Positions 1-5,899 of a stretch of 5,899 nt of DNA are shown piece by piece. Numbering within the stretch: the first letter of the stretch is position 1; each line of letters opens with the position of its first letter. The stretch is from assembly GCA_002450075.1 (NCBI GenBank), contig DJYJ01000024.1:1-5899 (forward strand), in the 5' to 3' direction. Below the pieces are notes generated by a model that worked only from the letters and a program-made list of their open reading frames with translations, was not told the DNA's origin and made no database searches. This DNA is from Clostridiales bacterium UBA6981 (lineage in GTDB: Bacteria; Bacillota; Clostridia; Oscillospirales; Oscillospiraceae). The position numbers were made by a program, and so were the translations under genes.

Positions 1-2376
1 ATCCACGTGCCGCTGTCCGCCGAAGCGCAGGCCGAGGCACGCATCCTTATGCTCTCCGCCAATAACCTGCTGCGTCCGCAGGACGGCCACCCCGTCACGG
101 TCCCGACGCAGGACATGATCCTCGGCTCCTACTATCTGACGATGATCCGCATCGGCAAGGCCGAGAAGGGCGCGGAGAGACTGCTTGTCACCGATCCCGG
201 AGATACCGGCTTTGAGCCGAACAGCGTCGTCGACGGCGATGAGATCTATGCCGCGAACCAGAAGGCCGCCGAGGAGCACACCAAGCCCTGCAGCTATCGT
301 TCGCTGCTGTGCTACCGCGACGCCAACGAGGCCATCATGGCTTACAATGAAGGCGCTGTCGGCCTTCACGCGCCGATCCGTCTGCGCGTGGCAAAGACCA
401 TCGACGGCGTCGAGGTCAAGCGCGTGATCGACACGACTGTCGGCCGCATCATCTTCAACGAGCCGATCCCGCAGGATCTCGGCTATGTCGACCGCAGCGA
501 TCCCGAGCATGCGTTCGATCACGAGATCAGCTTCCAGGTCGGCAAGAAGCAGCTGGGCAACATCATTGACCGCTGCATCCAGAAGTACGGCTTCACGATC
601 TCGGCCGAGGTGCTTGACAGCATCAAGGCACTGGGCTACAAGTATTCGACGAAGGCCGCCATCACGATCTCCGTCGCGGACATGACCGTCCCGAGCGCGA
701 AGAACGAAATGATCCAGGAGACCGAGCAGGAAGTCGTCAACATCGAGCGGCAGTACAAGCGCGGCTTTATCACTGACGACGAGCGGTATCGTCTGGTCGT
801 TTCCGAGTGGGAGCAGACCACCAAGAAGGTCACCGACGCCCTGTCGAGCTGCCTTGACGAGTTCAACCCCATCTACATGATGGCAAACTCCGGCGCCCGT
901 GGCTCGATGAACCAGATCCGCCAGCTGGCCGGTATGCGCGGTCTGATGGCTAACACCGCCGGTAAGACCATCGAGATCCCGATCAAGTCCAACTTCCGTG
1001 AAGGCCTCTCCGTCCTGGAGTACTTCATTTCCACGAGAGGCGCCCGTAAGGGCATGGCCGATACCGCTCTGCGTACCGCTGACTCCGGTTACCTGACGCG
1101 CCGTATGGTCGACGTCTGCCAGGAAGTCATCGTGCGCGAGAAGGACTGCGGCACAACGAACGGCGTCTGGGCCTCCGCGGTGTATGACCGCGGCCAGATG
1201 GTCGAATCCTTCGGCACCGCGATCCACGGCCGCTTCCCGGCCGTGCCCGTCACTGATCCGAAGACCGGCGAGGTGCTCTTTGACACCGATCACATGCTCA
1301 TGCCCGAGGACGCCGACGTGCTCGAAGCGCATGACATCCACAAGGTCTTTATCCGCAGCGTGTTGACCTGTGAGGCCAGACAGGGCGTCTGCGCCAAGTG
1401 CTACGGCATCAATCTGGCGGTCGGCCGCCCGGTCAACATGGGCGAGGCTGTCGGCGTTATCGCGGCCCAGTCCATCGGCGAGCCCGGCACGCAGCTGACG
1501 ATGCGTACCTTCCACACCGGCGGCGTCGCCGGCGACGATATCACCCAGGGTCTTCCCCGTGTCGAAGAACTCTTTGAAGCCCGCAAGCCCAAGAAGATGG
1601 CGATCCTCGCCGAGATCTCGGGCATGGTCACGATCGAAGAGGCAAAGAAGGGCATCATGTATACCCTTACGATCACGAACGAGGCCGAGGGCGCCACGGC
1701 TGTTTACACCGTGCCGCACTCCGCGGGCATCCTGGTCCACAACGGCGACCACGTCGATCGCGGCCAGGAGCTGACCTCCGGCGCGCTCAACCCGCACGAG
1801 GTGCTCCGCATCCGCGGCGTCAACGACGACGAGTTCGGCCGTCAGGGCGTGCGCAGCTATATCACCAACGAGGTCCAGAAGGTATACCGTCAGCAGGGCG
1901 TTGATATCAACGACAAGCACATCGAGGTCATTGTGCGCCAGATGATGCGCAAGGTGAAGGTCGAGGAGGCCGGCAGCACCGATCTGCTCTCCGGCGCGAC
2001 GGTCGATATCTCTGTGTTCAAGGACGCCAACCGTGAGATCCAGAAGCGCATCGACGCGGGCGAGGAGGGCCTGTCCCTTGCCACCTGCACGCAGCTGCTC
2101 ATGGGTATCACCAAGGCCTCTCTTGCCACCGACAGCTGGATGTCCGCCGCGTCCTTCCAGGAGACCACCAAGGTCCTGACCGACGCCGCGATCAAGGGCA
2201 AGATCGACCGTCTGGCCGGTCTGAAGGAGAACGTCATCATCGGTAAGCTCATTCCCGCCGGTACCGGTCTGAATGTCTACCGTGAGTTCGAGGAGGAGAC
2301 CGACGAGACCGTCGCCGCCGCCCCTGAGGAATATGTTGATCTCTCCGCTCTTGTGAGCAAAAGCAACGCGCTTTAA
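1..2376 (+). CDS. rpoC: RNA polymerase subunit beta' (RpoC), 5'-truncated by the window edge
   Basis: Catalytic largest subunit of the core RNA polymerase. The reading frame is open from base 1 (first residues IHVPLSAEAQAEAR), so the GTG at 7 is not a start. In the family, IHVPLS directly follows the catalytic NADFDGD loop, which therefore lies just outside the window. The part seen is 791 residues, numbered here from codon 1. The bridge helix lies at about residues 338-373 (ISTRGARKGMADTALRT). Four cysteines at 383, 457, 464 and 467 form the second zinc site and have exactly the spacing of E. coli C814/C888/C895/C898, so E. coli numbering is local number plus 431. The trigger loop has TMRTFHTGG with His505 (E. 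coli H936). PRVEELFEAR follows at 519-528, so the large E. coli-type trigger-loop insertion is absent. The C-terminal SAASFQETTKVL and IIGKLIPAGTG motifs are present, followed by a short acidic tail and TAA. One oddity is Arg346 in the bridge helix, where E. coli has His777. Identification is secure. Confidence 0.99.
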   Translation: MHVPLSAEAQAEARILMLSANNLLRPQDGHPVTVPTQDMILGSYYLTMIRIGKAEKGAERLLVTDPGDTGFEPNSVVDGDEIYAANQKAAEEHTKPCSYRSLLCYRDANEAIMAYNEGAVGLHAPIRLRVAKTIDGVEVKRVIDTTVGRIIFNEPIPQDLGYVDRSDPEHAFDHEISFQVGKKQLGNIIDRCIQKYGFTISAEVLDSIKALGYKYSTKAAITISVADMTVPSAKNEMIQETEQEVVNIERQYKRGFITDDERYRLVVSEWEQTTKKVTDALSSCLDEFNPIYMMANSGARGSMNQIRQLAGMRGLMANTAGKTIEIPIKSNFREGLSVLEYFISTRGARKGMADTALRTADSGYLTRRMVDVCQEVIVREKDCGTTNGVWASAVYDRGQMVESFGTAIHGRFPAVPVTDPKTGEVLFDTDHMLMPEDADVLEAHDIHKVFIRSVLTCEARQGVCAKCYGINLAVGRPVNMGEAVGVIAAQSIGEPGTQLTMRTFHTGGVAGDDITQGLPRVEELFEARKPKKMAILAEISGMVTIEEAKKGIMYTLTITNEAEGATAVYTVPHSAGILVHNGDHVDRGQELTSGALNPHEVLRIRGVNDDEFGRQGVRSYITNEVQKVYRQQGVDINDKHIEVIVRQMMRKVKVEEAGSTDLLSGATVDISVFKDANREIQKRIDAGEEGLSLATCTQLLMGITKASLATDSWMSAASFQETTKVLTDAAIKGKIDRLAGLKENVIIGKLIPAGTGLNVYREFEEETDETVAAAPEEYVDLSALVSKSNAL

Positions 2377-2393
2377 TCTCAAATAGCGATCCG

Positions 2394-2430
2394 AAAACCG
2401 GAAGGCGAAAGCCCTCCGGTTTTTGGCTTT
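2394..2430 (+). terminator. Rho-independent terminator after rpoC
   Basis: A perfect 9-bp outer stem, AAAACCGGA (2394-2402) with TCCGGTTTT (2415-2423), is followed by one A-C mismatch and a 3-bp GGC/GCC inner stem. The stem is closed by a GAAA tetraloop (2407-2410). The right arm runs into a T-rich tail (TTTTTGGCTTTT, 2420-2431), which is interrupted by GGC. It begins 17 nt after the rpoC stop codon and lies upstream of the rpsL promoter, so it should end most rpoBC transcripts before the str operon. Because the A-tract of the left arm is symmetrical to the T-tract, it could also act weakly on the opposite strand. Confidence 0.87.
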
Positions 2431-2469
2431 TCCCGGTGCTGGGCGGTGCAGGATCCGGCTTTGCGGCGT

Positions 2470-2531
2470 AAAAAGTTTTTTCATTTTAGTTGACAAAAAT
2501 TCTTGACTAAAATTGTGAAATATGCTAAAAT
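2470..2531 (+). promoter_or_regulatory. Promoter of the rpsL-rpsG-fusA-tuf operon (SigA/sigma-70 type) with AT-rich upstream element
   Basis: The best match is -35 TTGACT (2503-2508), a 17-bp spacer, and -10 TAAAAT (2526-2531) with an extended -10 TG at 2523-2524. The predicted transcription start is near 2538. The sequence from 2470 to about 2498 is almost pure A/T runs, in sharp contrast to the GC-rich surroundings, and falls where an UP element would bind the RNA polymerase alpha subunits. This is the expected design for a heavily transcribed translation operon. A second, perfect TTGACA at 2490-2495 has no -10 at a usable distance; it belongs to a 13-bp tandem repeat listed separately. Promoter identity is inferred from consensus match and position. 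Confidence 0.85.
2490..2515 (+). repeat. 13-bp imperfect tandem repeat carrying two -35 hexamers
   Basis: TTGACAAAAATTC (2490-2502) is followed directly by TTGACTAAAATTG (2503-2515), with 11 of 13 positions identical. Each unit starts with a -35-like hexamer. Only the second unit is correctly spaced from the -10 at 2526-2531. The repeat is small and could be chance in A/T-rich DNA, but its exact register with the -35 element is notable. Confidence 0.6.
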
Positions 2532-2537
2532 CTCGAA

Positions 2538-2648
2538 ATGTGCGGGTAGAACTGCGCCCATGGCGCAGAAACGTCGCCCGACAAGCGGAAAACACCTTGT
2601 ATGGCAAGGGTTTTCGGCATTAAATTTTTTCAGGAAAGGAGGAAAACA
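2538..2648 (+). promoter_or_regulatory. Structured 5' leader of rpsL; possible attenuator
   Basis: This is a leader of about 110 nt between the predicted transcription start and the rpsL ATG. Hairpin 1 has a perfect 7-bp stem CTGCGCC/GGCGCAG (2552-2558 with 2562-2568, loop CAT). It is enclosed through an internal loop by CGGGT/GCCCG (2543-2547 with 2576-2580, one G-U pair). Hairpin 2 (2585-2618) pairs CCTTG with CAAGG around a TATGG loop, then GAAAAC with GTTTTC past one bulged A, then GC/GC past a G-G mismatch. A run of six T follows at 2625-2630, six bases beyond the stem, so hairpin 2 resembles a weak terminator. The short pairing ACAAG/CTTGT (2581-2585 with 2596-2600) would exclude hairpin 2. 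The pairings are visible by eye; regulation by a ribosomal protein or by attenuation is inference. Confidence 0.45.
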
Positions 2649-3074
2649 ATGCCTACTTTTAACCAACTGGTGAGAAAAGGCAGAGAGCAGGTCACGTACA
2701 AATCCACTTCTCCGGCCATGCAGAAGGGTATGAACACCCTGAAGAACAAGGAGACCAACCTCAGCTCCCCTCAGAAGAGAGGCGTCTGCACCGCGGTCCG
2801 TACCTCTACGCCCAAGAAGCCGAACTCTGCTCTGCGTAAAATCGCCCGTGTCCGCCTGACCAATGGTTACGAGGTCACCGCGTACATCCCCGGTATCGGC
2901 CACAACCTGCAGGAGCACTCTGTGGTTATGATCCGCGGCGGTCGTGTCAAGGACCTTCCTGGTGTGCGTTACCACATCATTCGCGGCACGCTCGACTCCC
3001 AGGGCGTCTCCGGTCGTATGCAGGCGCGTTCCAAGTACGGCGCGAAGAGACCCAAGGCTGCAAAGAAGAAGTAA
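2649..3074 (+). CDS. rpsL: 30S ribosomal protein S12
   Basis: 141-residue protein of the 30S subunit at the decoding centre, where it helps monitor codon-anticodon pairing and contacts EF-Tu and EF-G. It starts MPTFNQLVRKGRE and contains PQKRGVC (41-47), TPKKPNSALRK (54-64) and GGRVKDLPGVRY (97-108). It ends in a basic tail. Compared with the 124-residue E. coli protein it has 13 extra residues before PQKRG, as is usual in Gram-positive S12, and four extra at the C-terminus. Lys56 and Lys101, equivalent to the lysines whose mutation gives streptomycin resistance, are both present, so this is the sensitive-type sequence. Asp102 is the residue methylthiolated by RimO in some bacteria. The ATG at 2649 is chosen because AAAGGAGG (2635-2642) lies 6 nt upstream and the family starts here. 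An in-frame ATG at 2601 lies inside the leader hairpin and has no ribosome binding site. Confidence 0.99.
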   Translation: MPTFNQLVRKGREQVTYKSTSPAMQKGMNTLKNKETNLSSPQKRGVCTAVRTSTPKKPNSALRKIARVRLTNGYEVTAYIPGIGHNLQEHSVVMIRGGRVKDLPGVRYHIIRGTLDSQGVSGRMQARSKYGAKRPKAAKKK

Positions 3075-3203
3075 GCTTTCGATAGGCAGCAAACTGCCCT
3101 GTCGTTTATCCATATAAAGGGATGAACCTCGGGGCGCAAACGGGTGCAAAGAACTGCATTCGAGTACCTGTGATTCCATTTTTTAATGAAGGAGGGAAGC
3201 AAC
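3075..3203 (+). promoter_or_regulatory. rpsL-rpsG intercistronic region with two hairpins; possible S7 autoregulatory site
   Basis: This 129-nt gap is much longer than the 21-nt and 30-nt gaps downstream. Hairpin A (3080-3104) pairs CGATA-GGCAG with CTGCC-TGTCG around a CAAA loop, with one bulged C and one G-U pair. Only three T follow, so it is a poor terminator. Hairpin B (3141-3162) pairs CGGGTGCA with TGCATTCG around a six-base loop, with two G-U pairs. A TTTTTT run (3179-3184) lies just before the rpsG ribosome binding site but has no strong stem next to it. In E. coli the rpsL-rpsG spacer binds S7 for translational feedback. That this spacer does the same is inference from position and structure only. 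Confidence 0.35.
3189..3196 (+). promoter_or_regulatory. Ribosome binding site that fixes the rpsG start
   Basis: AAGGAGGG ends 7 nt before the GTG at 3204. It overlaps the codons that follow the in-frame ATG at 3186, so that ATG cannot use it. This decides in favour of the GTG start. Confidence 0.85.
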
Positions 3204-3674
3204 GTGCCCAGAAGAGGGAATGTTCCCAAAAGAGAAATTCTGCCCGATCCGATGTATAACAGCGTTCTGGTGACCAAGCTCATCAACGGCGTTATGCTCG
3301 ACGGCAAAAAAGGTGTTGCTCAGAAGGTCGTTTACGACGCTTTCGAGATCATCAAGGAAAAGACCGGCAAGGAGCCCCTGGATGCTTTCAACGAAGCAAT
3401 GAACAACATCATGCCCGCACTTGAGGTCAAGGCCCGCCGTGTCGGCGGCGCTACCTATCAGGTGCCGATCGAAGTCAGACCCGCCCGCCGCCAGACTCTG
3501 GCTCTCCGCTGGCTGGTCGACTACTCCCGCAAGCGCGGCGAGAAGACCATGAAAGAACGCCTCGCAGGCGAGATCATGGACGCGTGCAACAACACCGGCG
3601 CCTCTGTCAAGAAGCGCGAGGATATGCACAAGAACGCAGAAGCCAACAAGGCTTTCGCGCACTTCAGATGGTAA
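3204..3674 (+). CDS. rpsG: 30S ribosomal protein S7
   Basis: 156-residue primary 16S rRNA-binding protein that nucleates assembly of the 30S head and lies near the E-site tRNA and the mRNA exit. The sequence PRRGNVPKREILPDPMYNS and the motifs LINGVMLDGKK, ARRVGGATYQVP, RWLVDYSRKRGEKTM and the C-terminal FAHFRW are standard for the family. The start is taken as GTG at 3204, which gives the usual 156 residues and a well-placed AAGGAGGG. The ATG 18 nt upstream would add six residues (MKEGSN) not seen in the family and would run through the ribosome binding site. It is followed after 21 nt by fusA, consistent with co-transcription. S7 is the feedback repressor of the str operon in E. coli; whether it is here is not shown. 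Confidence 0.98.
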   Translation: MPRRGNVPKREILPDPMYNSVLVTKLINGVMLDGKKGVAQKVVYDAFEIIKEKTGKEPLDAFNEAMNNIMPALEVKARRVGGATYQVPIEVRPARRQTLALRWLVDYSRKRGEKTMKERLAGEIMDACNNTGASVKKREDMHKNAEANKAFAHFRW

Positions 3675-3695
3675 TCTCCACAGGAGACGTCATTC

Positions 3696-5786
3696 ATGCC
3701 CAGACAGTATTCACTTGAAAAAACCAGAAATATCGGCATCATGGCCCACATCGACGCCGGCAAGACCACGACGACGGAACGTATCCTGTTCTACACCGGC
3801 GTGAACTACAAGCTCGGCGAAACGCATGAGGGTACCGCGACGATGGACTGGATGGAAGAAGAGCAGGAGAGAGGCATCACGATCACCTCGGCTGCCACCA
3901 CCTGCTTCTGGCGCGATACGCGCATCAACATCATCGACACCCCGGGTCATGTGGACTTTACGGCAGAGGTCGAGCGTTCGCTTCGCGTGCTCGACGGATG
4001 CGTGACGGTCCTGTGTGCCAAGGGCGGCGTCGAGCCCCAGTCCGAAACAGTTTGGAGACAGGCCGACCACTATCACGTTCCCAGAATGATCTATGTCAAC
4101 AAGATGGACATTATGGGCGCGGACTTTTATCACGTTCTGGATATGGTCCACGACAGACTCAAGTGCAACGCCGTTCCCATTCAGCTTCCGATCGGAAGCG
4201 AGGACAGCTTCGCCGGTATCATCGATCTCGTGGATATGGATGCGCGCATCTATTACGACGATCTCGGCAAGGACATGCGTACCGAACCGATCCCGGAGGA
4301 TATGCTGCCGCTTGCCCAGGAGTACCGCGATAAACTGTTGGAGGCGATTTCCGACTTCGACGACGAGGTAATGGAACATTATCTCAGCGGCGAAGACATC
4401 CCCGCGGAGAAGATCCGCGAGGTCATCCGGAAAGCCACGTGCGACGTGAAAATGGTTCCCGTTACATGCGGCACCTCCTACAAGAACAAGGGCGTACAGA
4501 AGCTGCTGGACGCGATCGTGGATTACATGCCCTCGCCGCTGGATATCCCGGCGATCGAAGGCGTACATCCCAAGACCGACGAGACGGAAGTCCGCCGGGC
4601 AAGCGATGAAGAGCCGTTCGCGGCACTGGCCTTCAAGATCATGACCGACCCCTATGTCGGAAGACTGAGCTTCTTCCGCGTGTACTCCGGTACGCTGGAG
4701 ACGGGAAAGACGGTTATGAACTCGACGAAGGGCGTGCGCGAGCGTCTCGGCAGGATCCTGCTGATGCACGCCAATCACAGAGAAGATATCGATCAGGTTT
4801 ATTCCGGCGATATTGCGGCCGCGGTGGGATTGAAAAATACCACAACGGGCGATACTCTCTGTGATGAAAAACACCAGATCATTCTGGAGTCCATGGAATT
4901 CCCGGAACCCGTCATTCGCGTGGCCATCGAGCCGAAGACGAAAGCGGGCCAGGAAAAAATGGCGATCGCTCTGCAGAAGCTGGCGGAGGAAGACCCGACC
5001 TTTAAGACCTATACGGACGAAGAGACGGGCCAGACCATCATCGCCGGCATGGGCGAGCTCCACCTTGAGATCATCGTGGACAGACTGCTCCGCGAGTTCA
5101 AGGTCGAGGCGAACGTGGGCAAGCCGCAGGTCTCGTATAAAGAGACCATCCGGCGCAGCGCCACGGTCGACACCAGGTACGTCCGTCAGACAGGCGGCAA
5201 GGGCCAGTTCGCGCACGTCAAGCTGATGATCGAACCCAACGAGTCCGGCAAGGGCTATGAGTTCATCAACAAGGTCACCGGCGGCGCGATCCCCAAGGAA
5301 TTCATCCCCTGCATCGACCAGGGCATCCAGGGAGCTATGCTCTCGGGCGTCCTCGCCGGGTATCAGGTGGTGGATATCAAGGCCACCGTGCTTGACGGCT
5401 CGTTCCACGAAGTAGACTCCTCGGAGATGGCGTTCAAGATCTGCGGAAGCATGGCGTTCAAGGAAGCCTGCATGAAGGCCGATCCCACGCTGCTCGAGCC
5501 GATCATGAAGGTCGTCGTCACGGTGCCCGAGGAATATATGGGCGACGTGATGGGCGATATCAACGCCCGAAGAGGACAGATCTCCGGCTCCGACATCCGC
5601 AACGGCACGGCGACGATCGAAAGCAACGTCCCGCTCTCGACGATGTTCGGATACGCAACCGACCTGCGCAGCAAGACCCAGGGCCGCGCCACCTATGTGA
5701 TGGAGCCCAGCCACTTCGTCGAGCTGCCCAAAAACCTGCAGGAATCTCTTGTGCACAGCCGCACGGGGTTCAACTTTAATCATTAA
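3696..5786 (+). CDS. fusA: Elongation factor G
   Basis: 696-residue translational GTPase that drives tRNA-mRNA translocation and, with RRF, ribosome recycling. G-domain motifs are G1 AHIDAGKTT (17-25), switch I/G2 ERGITITS (58-65), G3 DTPGH (81-85, with the catalytic His85), G4 NKMD (135-138) and a G5-like CGTS before YKNKGVQ (258-268). Domain II follows (EPFAALAFKIMTDPYVGRL, about 306-324), then domain III with GMGELHLEII (451-460). Domain IV has the tip loop HEVDSSEMAF, whose His571 corresponds to E. coli His583. Domain V contains EEYMGDVMGDINARRG and FGYATDLRSKTQGRATY. The length is normal and there is no frameshift. The last residues (HSRTGFNFNH) differ from the Lys-rich ends I recall in other EF-Gs. 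AGGAGA (3682-3687) lies 8 nt before the ATG. The motifs and its place between rpsG and tuf identify the main EF-G rather than a TetM-type or EF-G2 paralogue. Confidence 0.98.
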   Translation: MPRQYSLEKTRNIGIMAHIDAGKTTTTERILFYTGVNYKLGETHEGTATMDWMEEEQERGITITSAATTCFWRDTRINIIDTPGHVDFTAEVERSLRVLDGCVTVLCAKGGVEPQSETVWRQADHYHVPRMIYVNKMDIMGADFYHVLDMVHDRLKCNAVPIQLPIGSEDSFAGIIDLVDMDARIYYDDLGKDMRTEPIPEDMLPLAQEYRDKLLEAISDFDDEVMEHYLSGEDIPAEKIREVIRKATCDVKMVPVTCGTSYKNKGVQKLLDAIVDYMPSPLDIPAIEGVHPKTDETEVRRASDEEPFAALAFKIMTDPYVGRLSFFRVYSGTLETGKTVMNSTKGVRERLGRILLMHANHREDIDQVYSGDIAAAVGLKNTTTGDTLCDEKHQIILESMEFPEPVIRVAIEPKTKAGQEKMAIALQKLAEEDPTFKTYTDEETGQTIIAGMGELHLEIIVDRLLREFKVEANVGKPQVSYKETIRRSATVDTRYVRQTGGKGQFAHVKLMIEPNESGKGYEFINKVTGGAIPKEFIPCIDQGIQGAMLSGVLAGYQVVDIKATVLDGSFHEVDSSEMAFKICGSMAFKEACMKADPTLLEPIMKVVVTVPEEYMGDVMGDINARRGQISGSDIRNGTATIESNVPLSTMFGYATDLRSKTQGRATYVMEPSHFVELPKNLQESLVHSRTGFNFNH

Positions 5787-5816
5787 TCAAAAACAAAAAA
5801 TTAGGAGGATATACTC

Positions 5817-5899
5817 ATGGCTAAACAGATGTACAACAGAACCAAGCCCCATGTCAACATCGGCACCATCGGCCACATCGACCACGGCAAGACCACCCT
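5817..5899 (+). CDS. tuf: Elongation factor Tu, 3'-truncated by the window edge
   Basis: The first 27 codons of the GTPase that carries aminoacyl-tRNA to the ribosomal A site. The N-terminus MAKQMYNRTKPHVNIG and the G1/P-loop GHIDHGKTT (19-27) are diagnostic of EF-Tu. AGGAGG (5803-5808) lies 8 nt before the ATG, preceded by an A-rich stretch (about 5788-5800) that should keep the site unstructured. The 30-nt gap after fusA has no terminator-like hairpin, so tuf is probably co-transcribed with fusA. The window ends two bases into codon 28, so nothing can be said about the rest of the gene or about a second tuf copy. Confidence 0.97.
   Translation, partial: MAKQMYNRTKPHVNIGTIGHIDHGKTT

Noticed and set aside
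2601..2648. An in-frame upstream ATG that would extend S12 by 16 residues
   Set aside because: It lies in the loop of leader hairpin 2, has no ribosome binding site, and the family N-terminus MPTFNQLVRK begins at 2649 behind a strong AAAGGAGG.
2560..2673. A 37-codon upstream ORF starting in leader hairpin 1 and overlapping the rpsL start
   Set aside because: There is no Shine-Dalgarno sequence before its ATG, which sits at the hairpin loop, and the peptide has no attenuator-type run of a single amino acid.
3080..3107. Hairpin after rpsL considered as a terminator
   Set aside because: The stem has a bulge and a G-U pair and only three T follow, and rpsG continues in the same direction with no promoter that I can see in the spacer. 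It is better listed as a possible regulatory structure.
2481..3179. A 232-codon antisense open frame over the rpsL promoter and rpsL
   Set aside because: It runs through the promoter, the leader and S12 with no ribosome binding site or family resemblance. It is a by-product of biased codon use in rpsL.
3183..3662. A 159-codon antisense open frame over rpsG
   Set aside because: It mirrors the true S7 gene and has no independent support.
3711..5783. A 690-codon antisense open frame covering almost all of fusA
   Set aside because: It is in codon register with fusA, so its stops would have to come from sense codons TTA, CTA and TCA. fusA hardly uses these codons, and the open frame ends exactly at the TCA codon for Ser6. 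The predicted protein has no recognisable family, and codon bias explains the frame fully.
5677..5786. The unusual EF-G C-terminus considered as a frameshift
   Set aside because: Domain V reads through its conserved FGYATDLRSKTQGRATY motif and the following helix in one frame. Total length is normal at 696 residues, and the tail is naturally variable in this family.
1..5899. Mobile element, CRISPR, toxin-antitoxin or other accessory system
   Set aside because: Every sizeable coding region is a core gene in a widely conserved order, and no terminal inverted repeats, spaced direct repeats, recombinase or phage-like sequence was seen on either strand.

Overview
This window is a stretch of core housekeeping sequence from a bacterial chromosome: the end of the rpoBC region joined to the start of the str operon. 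All genes are on the + strand, in the order rpoC (3' part), rpsL (S12), rpsG (S7), fusA (EF-G), tuf (first 27 codons of EF-Tu). The window suggests a Gram-positive, GC-rich member of the Clostridia. Supporting signs are strong GGAGG-type ribosome binding sites before every gene start, the 13-residue insertion in S12 typical of Bacillota-type proteins, a beta' trigger loop without the large insertion of E. coli, and EF-G and EF-Tu sequences that read as clostridial. An Oscillospiraceae-like source would fit, but that is a guess from recalled sequences.

Region by region: 1-2376 is the C-terminal 791 residues of RpoC, entering just after the catalytic aspartate motif. 2377-2648 is a gene-free gap. 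It holds a clear intrinsic terminator (about 2394-2430), a strong SigA-type promoter (-35 at 2503, extended -10 at 2523-2531), and a leader of about 110 nt with two predicted hairpins. 2649-3074 is rpsL. 3075-3203 is a 129-nt intercistronic spacer with two more hairpins. 3204-3674 is rpsG, starting with GTG. 3696-5786 is fusA, 21 nt after rpsG. tuf starts at 5817, 30 nt after fusA, and runs off the window.

The genes work together in gene expression. RpoC is the catalytic subunit of RNA polymerase. S12 sits at the decoding centre of the 30S subunit, and S7 nucleates the 30S head. EF-G translocates the ribosome and EF-Tu delivers aminoacyl-tRNA. The terminator and promoter indicate that rpsL-rpsG-fusA-tuf is transcribed as its own unit rather than only by read-through from rpoC.

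I found no mobile element, CRISPR array, tRNA, rRNA or accessory system, and no evidence of an undescribed system. The points most worth a second look are a His-to-Arg change in the beta' bridge helix, the structured rpsL leader, the 13-bp tandem repeat that doubles the -35 element, and the absence of the L7Ae-like gene often found between rpoC and rpsL in Bacillota.
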